Source of the DNA: Streptomyces lavendulae subsp. lavendulae | GTDB lineage: Bacteria > Actinomycetota > Actinomycetes > Streptomycetales > Streptomycetaceae | Assembly: GCF_002803845.1 (NCBI RefSeq) | Contig: NZ_CP024985.1 | Span: forward strand, 2,356,001-2,420,000 | Length of the DNA: 64,000 nt | Direction: 5' to 3' | In this document: in pieces, positions 30,567-39,216 of the stretch | Layout of the letters: every line of letters begins with the position of its first letter | Numbering within the stretch: position 1 is the stretch's first letter | Notes under the pieces: generated by a model | Databases searched by the model: none | The model's input: only the letters and a program-made list of their open reading frames with translations | Told to the model about the DNA's origin: nothing | Program-made: the position numbers and the translations under genes

Positions 30567-31552
30567 CAGTACCTCACCCTCGGGTCGACGACGGCGTACA
30601 GGAGGTCGACGACGAGGTTCGCGACGACGATGAAGAAGGCGGCGAGCAGGGTGACCCCGAGGACCACGGGCTGGTCGGAGCTGACGAGCGCCCCGTAGAA
30701 CAGCCTGCCGATGCCGGGGAGTCCGAAGATGGACTCGGTGATCACGGCTCCGGCGAGGAGCCCGCCGAGGTCGATGCCGAAGATGGTGAGGATCGGGGTC
30801 ATCCCGGAGCGCAGTCCGTGTTTGACCACGACGGTGCGTTCGGGCATGCCCTTGGCGCGGGCGGTGCGGATGTACGGCTCGGCCATCGCCTCGATCATCG
30901 AACCGCGGCTCTGCCGGGCGTACATGGCGGCGTAGAGCAGGGCGAGGGCGGTCCAGGGCAGCAGCAGGTTCGAGGCCCAGGCGAGGGGGTCGTCGGTGAG
31001 GGCCTGGTAGCTGGGGTACGGGAGGAGTCCGGCGACGCGGATCACTCCGTAGATCAGCATGACGGAGGTGAAGTAGACGGGCAGGGAGGCGGCGGCGACG
31101 GCGCCGACCATCAGGGCCTTGTCGGTGGCGGTGTCCTTGCGCAGGGCGGCGGTGACCCCGGCGCCGAGGCCGAGCAGCAGCCACAGGACGGCGGCGCCGA
31201 CGGCGAGGGAGGCGGAGACGGGCAGCCGGTCCATCAGGAGGTTCCAGACGGGCAGGGAGTTCTCGTAGGAGTAGCCGAGGCAGGGGAAGTCGCAGTGGAC
31301 GGCGAACTGTCCGGTGCCGAGGGTGCGTCCGGTGAAGATGCCGGTGAGGAAGTCGGCGAACTGCTCCCACACGGGCTTGTCGAGGCCGAGGTACTGCCGC
31401 ACGTCGGCCAGCCGTTCGGCGCTGCACGTCTTGCCGCAGGCCGCGGCGGCCGGGTCGGTGGGCAGGACGTAGAAGATGAGGAAGGTGACGGCGGCGATGG
31501 CGAGGAGCACGCCGGCGAGGGCGAGCAGGCGGCGGACGAGGTAGAGGATCAC
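30566..31552 (-). CDS. Peptide ABC transporter permease (OppB/DppB)
   Basis: Membrane permease of 328 residues with about six helices, beginning MILYLVRRLLALAGVLLA as is usual for OppB/DppB. A large external loop after helix 1 carries a Cys pair (ACGKTC), and another Cys pair follows in HCDFPC. The cytoplasmic coupling loop reads YIRTARAKGMPERTV. It overlaps the OppC gene by four bases upstream and the OppD gene by one base downstream. Confidence 0.94.
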   Translation of the reverse strand: MILYLVRRLLALAGVLLAIAAVTFLIFYVLPTDPAAAACGKTCSAERLADVRQYLGLDKPVWEQFADFLTGIFTGRTLGTGQFAVHCDFPCLGYSYENSLPVWNLLMDRLPVSASLAVGAAVLWLLLGLGAGVTAALRKDTATDKALMVGAVAAASLPVYFTSVMLIYGVIRVAGLLPYPSYQALTDDPLAWASNLLLPWTALALLYAAMYARQSRGSMIEAMAEPYIRTARAKGMPERTVVVKHGLRSGMTPILTIFGIDLGGLLAGAVITESIFGLPGIGRLFYGALVSSDQPVVLGVTLLAAFFIVVANLVVDLLYAVVDPRVRY

Positions 31553-32541
31553 GTGCGGCCGCCCCTCGGGTCGAGGATGTCGCGCAGGGCGTCGCCGAGG
31601 AGGGTGAAGGCGAGGACGGCGAGGAAGAGGAAGACGCTCGGGATGACGAAGTACATGGGGTCGGTCTCGTAGAAGGACACGGACTCGGCGATCATCTGGC
31701 CCCAGGAGGGGGTGGGCGGGCGCACGCCCACGCCGAGGTAGCTGAGGGCGGCCTCGGTGCTGATCATTCCGGGGATGAGCAGGGTGGTGTAGGCGATGAC
31801 CGGGCCGGAGACCCCGGGGAGGATGTCGCGGGTCAGGATCCGCCAGGAGCTCGCGCCGCCGACGCGTGCGGCGTCGACGTACTCGCGGTGTTTGAGGGAG
31901 AGGGTCTGGCCGCGGACGACGCGGGCGACGCCGGGCCAGCCGAAGAGGCCGATGACGCTGGTCATCAGGACGATCCGGTTGACGTCCTTGGCCACCGACA
32001 GCATCGCGATCATGAAGATCAGCGAGGGGAAGGACATGGTGAGGTCCATGAGCCGGGACAGGACGGCGTCGGTGCGGCCGCCGAAGTAGCCCGCGGCGAT
32101 CCCGGCGGCGGTGCCCGCGAGGACGACGATGGCGGTGGCGGCGAAGGCGATCAGGAGGGAGACCTGGGCGCCTTGGACGACGCGGGCGAACAGGTCGCGT
32201 CCGGTGACGGGTTCGACGCCGAGCCAGTGCTCTGGGCTGATCCCGCCGAGGGAGCCGAGGGGCTGTCCGCCGAGGTAGGGGTCGATGGCGGCCTTGTCGA
32301 ACTCGTCCGGGGACCAGCCGCCGAGGGCGCTCAGCCAGGGGGCGGCCAGGGCCATCAGGACGAAGAGGAGGACGACGCCGAGGCTGACGCGGACGGCGGG
32401 GCGGCGGCGCAGTTCCCGGCGGGCGAGCTGCCAGGGGCTGCTGCCCGGGGCGACGTCCTTGGCCGGTGTCCCGGCCGGGGCGGCCTCGGGGGCCGCCTCG
32501 GGGCCCGCCTCGGGGGCGGCGCCGGATGCGGTGGTGGTCAT
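31549..32541 (-). CDS. Peptide ABC transporter permease (OppC/DppC)
   Basis: Second membrane permease, 330 residues, about six helices. The first ~30 residues are an Ala/Pro/Glu repeat-rich cytoplasmic tail, with a Gly-Pro-Glu-Ala pattern repeated several times. The coupling loop reads YVDAARVGGASSWRIL, as in OppC/DppC. It is 22 bp downstream of the binding-protein gene and overlaps the OppB gene by four bases. Confidence 0.94.
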   Translation of the reverse strand: MTTTASGAAPEAGPEAAPEAAPAGTPAKDVAPGSSPWQLARRELRRRPAVRVSLGVVLLFVLMALAAPWLSALGGWSPDEFDKAAIDPYLGGQPLGSLGGISPEHWLGVEPVTGRDLFARVVQGAQVSLLIAFAATAIVVLAGTAAGIAAGYFGGRTDAVLSRLMDLTMSFPSLIFMIAMLSVAKDVNRIVLMTSVIGLFGWPGVARVVRGQTLSLKHREYVDAARVGGASSWRILTRDILPGVSGPVIAYTTLLIPGMISTEAALSYLGVGVRPPTPSWGQMIAESVSFYETDPMYFVIPSVFLFLAVLAFTLLGDALRDILDPRGGRT

Positions 32542-32563
32542 GGTGGTGTCAGGCCCCGGCTTC

Positions 32564-34309
32564 TCAGCCCTGGCTCTTCGACGGGTCCTTGAGGCCCACG
32601 GTGCCGTAGTCGACGGTGCCGGTCCACACGGGGTGGCCGTAGGCGCCGGCGATGTTGGGGCCGACGAGCAGCGGCTTGCGCTCCAGGAGGATCGGGATGG
32701 AGGGGGACTTCTTCATGATCTCGGCGTCGAGGTCGATCCAGGCCTGGTTGGCCTGCTTGGCGTCGGCCATGGCGTTGATCTCGTCGATCCGCTTCATGGT
32801 GGCCTCGTCGCGGAACTGGGCGTAGTTGCCCTGGTTGCCCTTGTCCTTGATGGTGCGTCCGTCGAAGACGAAGGGGAGCCAGGTGGAGCCGGAGGGGTAG
32901 TCGGGGCACCAGCCGGTGTAGGTCATGTCGGGGGTGGTGGAGAGGTCGCCGATGACGTCGTAGTACGCGCCGGGGTCGACGGTGTCGATGACGACCTCGA
33001 TGCCGGCCCGGGCCAGGCCCTGCTGGAAGGCCTCCGCCTTGCCCTTGTCGCCGGTGGAGACGGCGAGGGAGACCTTCAGGTGCTCCTTGCCGGCGGCCTT
33101 GAGCAGTTCCTTGGCCTTGGCGGGGTCGCCCGAGGCCGGGATCTTCAGGGTGTCGGCCTGCTTGCCGCCGGAGAGGGCCGGGGGCAGGTAGGCGGTGGCC
33201 ACCTCGTTGAGGGCGGGGCCGCCGCCGGCGGTGATGACGGCCTCCTTGTCGACCGCGTACTGCATGGCCTCGCGGACCTTGGGGTCGTTGAAGGGGGCGC
33301 GGGAGTTGTTCAGGTGGAGCATGACCGTACAGCCCTGGGACTCGGCGAGGAGGCGGGCCTTGATCTCGGGCTTGGGCAGGACCTTCGGGGCGCTCTCGGG
33401 GCGCATGTTGAAGTACTCGATGGCGGAGGCGTCGGCGCCCTCGCCGGCGATGATGCGGTCGTCGACCTGCCCGCCCTTGAGGCCCATGACGACGACGAAC
33501 TTGTCCGGGTAGGCCTTGCGGACGGAGTCGGTCTTCTGGTCCCAGTGCTCGTTGCGGACGAGGACCAGCTTCTTGTCGCGGTCGTACGTCTCGATCTTGT
33601 ACGGGCCTGAGGAGAACGGGCGGGCGTCGTACTGGGTGCCCTTCTCCTGGGACTGCGGGACCGGCGCGAAGGTGGGGAGGGTGGCGGTCTGGGAGAACTC
33701 GGCGACGGGGCGCTTGAGTTCGAAGACGATCGTGCGGTCGTCGGGGGTCTTGACGGAGTCGAGGTGCTTGCCGTCCAGGGGGCCCTTGTAGCCCTCGGTG
33801 CCGGCCAGGTACTGGGCGGCGTAGTCGGGGCCGCCGGTGAGGTCGGGGGCGAAGGAGCGCTCGACGTTGTACTTGATGTCCTGGGCCTTGACGGGGCTGC
33901 CGTCCTCGTACTTCACGCCCTCCTTCAGGGTGAAGGTCCAGGTCTTGCCGCCGTTGGAGGGGGTGCCGAGGTCGGTGGCGAGGTCGGGGACGAGCTCGCT
34001 GCCGCCCTTGCCGGGCTCGGCCTTGAAGGTGACGAGCGTGCGGTAGAGCAGGCGGGTGCCGAAGTCCATGGCCGGCATCACCCAGTTGCGGGCGGGGTCG
34101 AGGTGGGCGAAGTCCTGGTTGGACAGGACGGTGAGGGTGCCGCCCTTCACGGGGGTGCCGCCGAGGGTCTTGCCGTCGTTGGCGGCGGCCGGGTTGGCCG
34201 CGGAGGGGCCGGAGTTCGCGCCCTTCTTGGGGTCGGAGCAACCCGAGGCACCGAGTGCGAGAGCGGCCACCACGGCGGTGGCGAGGGCGAGTTGGGTGCG
34301 CTTGGTCAT
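32564..34309 (-). CDS. Oligopeptide-binding lipoprotein of ABC importer (OppA/DppA, family 5)
   Basis: Extracellular substrate-binding protein of 581 residues. A signal peptide ends in the lipobox LGASGCS with Cys24 lipidated. The body has the SBP family 5 pattern (for example TWTFTLKEGVKYEDG and LNNSRAPFNDPKVREAMQYA). Family 5 proteins bind peptides of two or more residues, fitting uptake of collagen fragments. GGAG lies seven bases before the ATG. Transcription starts from a promoter whose -35 and -10 elements flank one copy of the shared 17-bp operator. Confidence 0.94.
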   Translation of the reverse strand: MTKRTQLALATAVVAALALGASGCSDPKKGANSGPSAANPAAANDGKTLGGTPVKGGTLTVLSNQDFAHLDPARNWVMPAMDFGTRLLYRTLVTFKAEPGKGGSELVPDLATDLGTPSNGGKTWTFTLKEGVKYEDGSPVKAQDIKYNVERSFAPDLTGGPDYAAQYLAGTEGYKGPLDGKHLDSVKTPDDRTIVFELKRPVAEFSQTATLPTFAPVPQSQEKGTQYDARPFSSGPYKIETYDRDKKLVLVRNEHWDQKTDSVRKAYPDKFVVVMGLKGGQVDDRIIAGEGADASAIEYFNMRPESAPKVLPKPEIKARLLAESQGCTVMLHLNNSRAPFNDPKVREAMQYAVDKEAVITAGGGPALNEVATAYLPPALSGGKQADTLKIPASGDPAKAKELLKAAGKEHLKVSLAVSTGDKGKAEAFQQGLARAGIEVVIDTVDPGAYYDVIGDLSTTPDMTYTGWCPDYPSGSTWLPFVFDGRTIKDKGNQGNYAQFRDEATMKRIDEINAMADAKQANQAWIDLDAEIMKKSPSIPILLERKPLLVGPNIAGAYGHPVWTGTVDYGTVGLKDPSKSQG

Positions 34310-34351
34310 GGGTCACTCCAGTGAAGGGCCGCGCTTTAGGATGTGACCGGT

Positions 34352-34380
34352 AACATAGTAATGTGAAATTGTACTGACAA
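34352..34380 (-). promoter_or_regulatory. Promoter of the peptide ABC operon with shared operator copy B in its spacer
   Basis: On the minus strand TTGTCA (-35), a 17-bp spacer GTACAATTTCACATTAC, and TATGTT (-10). The spacer is exactly the shared operator (34358-34374). A bound GntR dimer would block the polymerase directly. The -10 ends ~43 bp before the start codon. Confidence 0.75.
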
Positions 34381-34446
34381 GGGGTTGGCGCCCCCGTTAT
34401 CCAGCCGTGTCCAAATCCGGCCGCCCGAAGGGGAGTTGGAACTGCC

Positions 34447-34481
34447 GGGCGGTCCCCGCAGCCCGGCTGCGGGGACCGCCC
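34447..34481 (-). terminator. Terminator of the ADP-ribosyltransferase-like gene
   Basis: A near-perfect stem of 16-17 bp (GGGCGGTCCCCGCAGCC with its complement) and almost no loop, starting 17 bp past the stop on the minus strand. Confidence 0.75.
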
Positions 34482-34497
34482 TGGGGCGCGGATCGGC

Positions 34498-35247
34498 TCA
34501 GTGCGGCGAGCCGGCCGGCTCCATGTTCTTGTCCTTGTCCTTGTCCTTGTCCTTGTGCTTGCCCTTGACCGGACGGAAGTCGGGGTTCGTCACGCAGCCG
34601 AGGTTGCGGTAGATCCGGTCGTTCGTCTGCGGGTCGAGGCCGACGAAGTGGTACTGGCAGGCCCCCTCGATGAACCTGCCCTCGATGCCGCCGGGGAAGT
34701 CGATCTCCTTGTTCCACAGGAACGGCGACTGGAGGCCCGTCTGGCGGGCGGTGGCGTTGACGTCGATCCCGCCGGGAGCCTGGATCGCGTAGACCCAGCC
34801 GTCGTTCCCGCCGCCCGTGGCGAACTCCTGCGCCACCCACCGCTCACAACTGGTGCTCACGTGCGCGGCGTTCTGCTGCCCGGCTCCCCCGATGATCCAC
34901 TGCGCCAGCGGGGTGAGGTCCGAGCCCCGCGGGGTGAAGCCGCTGTTGAAGATGGCCTGGGGGTTCGGCCGCGTGTCGCCCCGCCACAGGGTGTTCACGT
35001 CGTGCCGCCAGTACCAGGCCTCGCTCACCGCGGCGAGGTCCACCTGCGGCCGGATCCCGGGGTCCGTCGTGGTCTGGAGCCACTCCGAGGCGCGGTAGCC
35101 TCCGGTCGGGCCGCAGGGGCCGGTATCACGGATCTGCTGCGGGGTACCCGGGTACGGATCCGTCGCGGCGCCGGCGGGCGAGCCGAACGCCAGCGACACG
35201 GTGACCAGGGCGGTGGCGGAGGCAAGCCGGAATGCAGTCTTCAGCAT
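34498..35247 (-). CDS. Secreted mono-ADP-ribosyltransferase-like protein (Scabin/pierisin type), variant NxE motif
   Basis: 249 residues with a clear signal peptide (MLKTAFRLASATALVTVSLA, cleavage after ~28). The mature part looks like a single-domain ADP-ribosyltransferase of the Scabin/ScARP/pierisin group: catalytic Arg89 in LWRGD, the STS motif at 131-133, the strand YAIQAPGGIDVNA, and an ARTT-loop-like site WNKEIDFPGG with Glu181. The residue two before the Glu, normally Gln in DNA/guanine-targeting or Glu in arginine-targeting enzymes, is Asn179. Cys45/134 and Cys197/218 could form disulfides. The tail is a Lys-Asp repeat (KDKDKDKDK). I start at 35247 for the signal peptide; a GTG at 35313 is possible. 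It lacks the shared operator though it sits inside the collagen block. Confidence 0.75.
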   Translation of the reverse strand: MLKTAFRLASATALVTVSLAFGSPAGAATDPYPGTPQQIRDTGPCGPTGGYRASEWLQTTTDPGIRPQVDLAAVSEAWYWRHDVNTLWRGDTRPNPQAIFNSGFTPRGSDLTPLAQWIIGGAGQQNAAHVSTSCERWVAQEFATGGGNDGWVYAIQAPGGIDVNATARQTGLQSPFLWNKEIDFPGGIEGRFIEGACQYHFVGLDPQTNDRIYRNLGCVTNPDFRPVKGKHKDKDKDKDKNMEPAGSPH

Positions 35248-35401
35248 GGCTGGGAACCCATCACTCGGTGCACATGACCCGGTGTTGGTAGACGGATTCC
35301 GGGCGGAAGCCACCTCTGTTCGCGACGATCACCCTTGGGCGCCACGAGCTCCACCCGCCCGGCGCACTCCCCCGCTCACCGCACCGGCGGCGCGGGTGGC
35401 C

Positions 35402-36112
35402 CTAGATGCCCGACCCGAGACCCCCCGGGATGCGGCCGACCGGCTCGTCGCGGCCCTGCGCCCAGAGGGAACGGACATGACCGAGGTGGCGCTGCATGCA
35501 GGCCTCGGCCGCGTCGGAGTCGCCCGTGAGCATCAGGTCGAGGAGCTCGATGTGCTCCTCGGCGGAGGAGACCAGCTTGCCCGCCTCGTCCAGGCCGGTC
35601 AGGCCGTAGAGGCGGGAGCGCTTGCGCAGGTCGCCGACGGTCTCGACGAGGCGGTCGTTGCCCGCGAGGGCGAGCAGGCTCAGGTGGAAGCGGCGGTCGG
35701 CCTCCAGGTACCCGATGAGGTTGTGCTCCCGGGCGCTGGTGACGATCTCCTCGGCGATGGGGCGCAGGGCCTCCAGCTGTTCGGCCGTGGCGATCTTCGT
35801 GATCCGGCCGACGGTCGGGACCTCGATCATCGTCCGCAGTTCCGTGTACTGGTCGAGGTCGCGCTCGCTGACCTCGGTGATCCGGAACCCCTTGTTGCGG
35901 ACCGGCTCGACCAGGCCCTCCCGGGCCAGGTCGAGCATGGCCTCGCGCACGGGCGTGGCCGAGACGCCGAGTTCGGCCGCGAGGCCGGGGGCCGAGTACA
36001 CGCTGCCGGGGCGCAGTTCCCCGGCGATCAGGGCCGCTCGGAGGGCGTGGCCGACCTGGTCGCGGAGCCGTTCCTGAGCCTTGATGAGACTGTGCTGCTT
36101 CAGGTCACCCAT
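35402..36112 (-). CDS. GntR-family (FCD) transcriptional regulator, probable regulator of the collagen/hydroxyproline regulon
   Basis: DNA-binding regulator of 236 residues. An N-terminal winged helix (LAAELGVSATPVREAMLDL) is followed by an FCD sensor with the usual metal-binding residues (EADRRFH, then EEHIELLD and QRHLGHV). FCD sensors bind small carboxylates, so hydroxyproline or a pathway intermediate would fit. The ATG at 36112 follows GGAGG by eight bases; the longer reading to 36172 would cross the operator. Copy C of the shared operator lies 49-65 bp upstream, suggesting autoregulation. The gene is last in the minus-strand hydroxyproline cluster. Confidence 0.92.
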   Translation of the reverse strand: MGDLKQHSLIKAQERLRDQVGHALRAALIAGELRPGSVYSAPGLAAELGVSATPVREAMLDLAREGLVEPVRNKGFRITEVSERDLDQYTELRTMIEVPTVGRITKIATAEQLEALRPIAEEIVTSAREHNLIGYLEADRRFHLSLLALAGNDRLVETVGDLRKRSRLYGLTGLDEAGKLVSSAEEHIELLDLMLTGDSDAAEACMQRHLGHVRSLWAQGRDEPVGRIPGGLGSGI

Positions 36113-36160
36113 GTGCGTTTCCTCCGAGACCCCCGACACCACGACGAGCAGAGGAACAGC

Positions 36161-36177
36161 GTACAATGTCACGTTGC
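36161..36177. promoter_or_regulatory. Shared 17-bp operator, copy C (GntR gene)
   Basis: GTACAATGTCACGTTGC, 15 of 17 to the consensus. It fills the short gap between the stop of the reductase gene and the start of the regulator gene. The core AATGTCACGTT is nearly palindromic. Confidence 0.75.
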
Positions 36178-36178
36178 G

Positions 36179-37156
36179 CTACTCGTCCCCAGCGGCCCGG
36201 AACAGTGCGACCGCCACGGCGAGATCTTCCCAGGCCATGCCCACGCTCTTGAAGAGCTGTGGACAACCCGTCCGCCCTCCCGCCGGGATCCGGCCCGTGA
36301 CCAGGTCGGCGAGCGTTCCGCTGATATGACCGGGTCCGATCGCCCCCTCCGCCTCCGGGACCAGCAGGTCCCCCGCCTCGCGCAGGGCCGCCGCGCGCGA
36401 CTCCACGTACACGGCCGCGCGCCGCACGAGGGCCGTGTCCGTCTCGCGGGCGTCCGGTTCGTGCGAGCCCACGGCCACCACCAGCGCCCCCGGGGCCACC
36501 AGGCGCCCGTCGAAGAGCGGCTCGCGGGCCGTGGTGCAGCAGACCACCAGGTCCGCGCCGGCCACGTCCCCCGCCGTGCCGGTGCGCGCCGCGACACCCC
36601 GCTCGCGGGCGTACGCGACGAGCGCCTGCGCCCGTCCGGGGTCGCGGGCGACGACCACCGCCTCCGCCGGCTCCCGCTCCGCGAGCACCGCGTCGAGGTG
36701 CCCGTACGCCTGGGGCCCCGAGCCGAACAGCACCAGCCGGCCCGCCGGCCCGGCCGGTGCCAGGTGGCGCAGCGCCAGCGCGGAGACCGCCGGGGTGCGC
36801 AGGGCCGTCAGGGCCGCGCCGTCGAACAGGGCCACCGGGCACAGGGTCACCCCGTCGAGGAGCAGGTAGCTCCCGGTGATCCGGGGCAGGCCGCGCTCCG
36901 GGTTGCCCGGGGCCACCCCGGCGATCTTCACCCCCGCGTACTCCGCCGACGCGGCGGGCATCAGCAGCAGTTCGCCGCCCGGCGCGGACAGGGAGCCACG
37001 CTGCGGGCAGCCTTCCGGGTCGAGCCCGGCGCGCAGGGCGTCGGCCAGGGCGTCGGCCGCCCCGGCGGGGGTGAGCAGGCCCGCGATCCGCCCGGCGTCG
37101 AACTGCGGCAGCGCGGGCGCGGGGCCGGCGGGCGCCGCCGCCGGGTGGACCGTCAC
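36179..37156 (-). CDS. Ornithine cyclodeaminase / mu-crystallin family reductase (probable pyrroline-2-carboxylate reductase)
   Basis: 325 residues, cytoplasmic. It shows the NAD(P)-binding glycine-rich segment LVLFGSGPQAYGHL, then VVAVGSHEPDARETD as in this family. In hydroxyproline clusters, such proteins usually reduce Delta1-pyrroline-2-carboxylate to L-proline, the branch used for 3-hydroxyproline; true ornithine cyclodeaminase activity is less likely here. Its GTG start overlaps the stop of the upstream racemase gene (GTGA). Reaction assigned by family and context. Confidence 0.82.
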   Translation of the reverse strand: MTVHPAAAPAGPAPALPQFDAGRIAGLLTPAGAADALADALRAGLDPEGCPQRGSLSAPGGELLLMPAASAEYAGVKIAGVAPGNPERGLPRITGSYLLLDGVTLCPVALFDGAALTALRTPAVSALALRHLAPAGPAGRLVLFGSGPQAYGHLDAVLAEREPAEAVVVARDPGRAQALVAYARERGVAARTGTAGDVAGADLVVCCTTAREPLFDGRLVAPGALVVAVGSHEPDARETDTALVRRAAVYVESRAAALREAGDLLVPEAEGAIGPGHISGTLADLVTGRIPAGGRTGCPQLFKSVGMAWEDLAVAVALFRAAGDE

Positions 37157-38172
37157 AGGGTGAACCCCGTGCCGAGGGCGTCGTGCGGATCGATCGTGAA
37201 GGTGTGCTCGCCGGTGCGGTAGGCCGTGCCGGTGACCTCCGTGACCCCGCCCTCCAGCATCCGGCCGGTGAACACCGTGCCCACCACCGACTCGTGCAGC
37301 AGGTCCTCCCCGGGCCCGAGCCGCCCGTCCTCCGCGAGCAGGGCGAGCCGGGCGGAGGTGCCGGAGCCGCAGGGGGAACGGTCGATCTGCCCGTCCGCGA
37401 AGACGGTGACGTTGCGCTGGTACGGCCCGAAGGGGGTGTCGGGCAGCTCCTCGTACAGGACCACCCCGTACACCCCGGACAGCAGCGGCCCGTCCGGGTG
37501 CCAGGTGGCGGGATGGGTGGCCAGTGCGGCCCGGACCTCCTGCCCGGCGCGGACCAGGTCGGGCAGCGCGGCGCGCGAGACGTCCAGGCCGAGGTCCCGG
37601 GCGGCGACGGAGGCGTAACAGGCCCCGGCGTGCGCGATGTCCACCTCCGCGAGGCCCAGGGTGGTGGCCACCGGGACCTTCCGGGCGCCCACCCGGGCGG
37701 CGACGTTGCGGAAGGTGACCCCGGTGGTGCGGCCGCCGTCGCGGTGGACGGTGGCCCCGACCCGCCCCGACGGGACGTCGATGCGCACCTGGACGTCCCC
37801 GTCGTGCGGCGCCGGGACCCGCCCGGTCTCCACCGCCCAGACGCCGAGCGCCATGGTGCCGTGGCCGCACGCGGTGGAGTAGCCGTCCTTGTGCCAGAAC
37901 AGGACCCCGAAGTGCGCGCCGTCGTCGTCCGGGGGGACCACGAACCCGCCGTACATCCCGGCGTGTCCGCGCGGCTCCTGCACCAGCAGGCGCCGTACGT
38001 CGTCCAGCGCGCTCCGCCGCGGCGCGGTCCCGGAACCCCCGGGTCCGATGACCGTGGCGCAGCGCTCGGCGACGGTGTCCCCGGGGGCGGGGGCGATGCC
38101 GTCCGCCGCGAGGTCGACGATCCGGAAGGGCTCCCCCGCCGTGTGGTAGTCGGTGGTGCGGACGCTGATCAC
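37153..38172 (-). CDS. Proline racemase / hydroxyproline epimerase family protein (second paralogue)
   Basis: 339 residues, diaminopimelate-epimerase fold. Both catalytic positions are cysteines: Cys102 in ACGHGT and Cys268 in DRSPCGSGTS. A Cys/Cys pair marks racemases and epimerases; trans-3-hydroxyproline dehydratases have Thr at the second site. So this is read as an epimerase or racemase, not a dehydratase. It differs strongly from the upstream paralogue (HAGACYAS where that one has YGGNFYAF), suggesting a different substrate such as proline or 3-hydroxyproline. GTG start overlaps the previous stop (GTGA). Confidence 0.85.
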   Translation of the reverse strand: MISVRTTDYHTAGEPFRIVDLAADGIAPAPGDTVAERCATVIGPGGSGTAPRRSALDDVRRLLVQEPRGHAGMYGGFVVPPDDDGAHFGVLFWHKDGYSTACGHGTMALGVWAVETGRVPAPHDGDVQVRIDVPSGRVGATVHRDGGRTTGVTFRNVAARVGARKVPVATTLGLAEVDIAHAGACYASVAARDLGLDVSRAALPDLVRAGQEVRAALATHPATWHPDGPLLSGVYGVVLYEELPDTPFGPYQRNVTVFADGQIDRSPCGSGTSARLALLAEDGRLGPGEDLLHESVVGTVFTGRMLEGGVTEVTGTAYRTGEHTFTIDPHDALGTGFTL

Positions 38173-39173
38173 AGCAGGAACCCTCCGGGGAAGGGGTCGG
38201 TCGGGTCGAGGAAGTACTGGGCGGTGCCGGTGATCCAGGCCCGGCCGGTGACGGTGGGGACCACCGCCGGGAGACCGCCGACGGTGGTCCGGCCGGTCAG
38301 GCGGCCGGTGAACTCGGTCCCGATGAAGGACTCGTTGACGAAGTCGGTGTCGAGTCCGAGCAGGCCGCGGGCGTGCAGCTGGGCCATGCGCGCGCTGGTC
38401 CCCGTACCGCAGGGCGAGCGGTCGAACCAGCCCGGGTGGATGGCCATGGCGTGCCGGGAGCGTCGGGCGTCGGAGCCGGGGGCGGCCAGGTACACGTGCT
38501 TGACGCCGGCGATCGACGGGTCCTCGGGGTGGACGGGCCGGTCCGGGCCGCCGTTGATCGCGTCCATGATCGCCAGACCCGCGGCGATCAGGTCCTCCTT
38601 GCGGGAGCGGTCGAAGGGCAGGCCGAGAGCGTCCAGTTCGACGAAGGCGTAGAAGTTCCCGCCGTAGGCGAGGTCGTAGGTGATCGTGCCGTGGCCGGGG
38701 ACCTCGGCCTTCAGGTCCAGGCCGACGCTGAAGGCCGGGACGTTGGTGAGGGTGACGGCGGTGGCCGCGCCGTCCTCGACCCGTACGTCGACGCTCACCA
38801 GCCCGGCCGGGGTGTCGAGCCGGACCGTGGTGACCGGCTCGACGACCGGGACCATGCCGGTCTCGACCAGGACGGTGGCCACCCCGATCGTGCCGTGCCC
38901 GCACATCGGCAGCAGGCCCGACACCTCGATGTAGAGCACGCCGAAATCGGCGTCGGGCCGGGTGGGCGGCTGGAGGATGGCGCCGCTCATCGCCGCGTGG
39001 CCGCGCGGCTCGTACATGAGCAGGGTGCGGACGTGGTCCGTGTGCTCCATGAAGTGGAGCCGCTTCTCCGCCATGGTGGAGCCGGGGATCACCCCGACCC
39101 CTCCGGTGATCACCCGGGTGGGCATGCCCTCGGTGTGCGAGTCCACCGCGTGGTAGATGTGGCGCGTGCGCAT
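38169..39173 (-). CDS. 4-hydroxyproline 2-epimerase / proline racemase family
   Basis: 334 residues. Catalytic Cys91 (MCGHGT) and Cys255 (DRSPCGTGTS). The N-terminus (AVDSHTEGMPTRV) and middle are canonical for bacterial 4-hydroxyproline epimerases, which convert trans-4-hydroxy-L-proline to cis-4-hydroxy-D-proline, the first step of hydroxyproline catabolism. GGAGG lies five bases before the ATG. It follows the DapA-family gene by 43 bp and overlaps the next paralogue. Confidence 0.88.
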   Translation of the reverse strand: MRTRHIYHAVDSHTEGMPTRVITGGVGVIPGSTMAEKRLHFMEHTDHVRTLLMYEPRGHAAMSGAILQPPTRPDADFGVLYIEVSGLLPMCGHGTIGVATVLVETGMVPVVEPVTTVRLDTPAGLVSVDVRVEDGAATAVTLTNVPAFSVGLDLKAEVPGHGTITYDLAYGGNFYAFVELDALGLPFDRSRKEDLIAAGLAIMDAINGGPDRPVHPEDPSIAGVKHVYLAAPGSDARRSRHAMAIHPGWFDRSPCGTGTSARMAQLHARGLLGLDTDFVNESFIGTEFTGRLTGRTTVGGLPAVVPTVTGRAWITGTAQYFLDPTDPFPGGFLL

Positions 39174-39216
39174 GGGTTCCTCCTGGTCGAGGCCCGGTTC
39201 GAGGCCTGGCTGACGC

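Noticed and set aside
29559..31427. A 622-residue ABC ATPase with a long N-terminal extension
   Set aside because: The extension is Arg/Pro-rich shadow coding over the permease gene. The ATPase has a normal start at 30566 coupled to the permease stop.
34510..34555. Short tandem repeat at the 3' end of the ADP-ribosyltransferase gene as a regulatory repeat or CRISPR-like array
   Set aside because: It is a 6-bp repeat coding the Lys-Asp tail, with no spacers; simple coding repeat.
36179..37156. True ornithine cyclodeaminase linked to the arginine genes at 56-59 kb
   Set aside because: It is embedded and translationally coupled in the hydroxyproline cluster 20 kb away, where reductase function is the usual role of this family.
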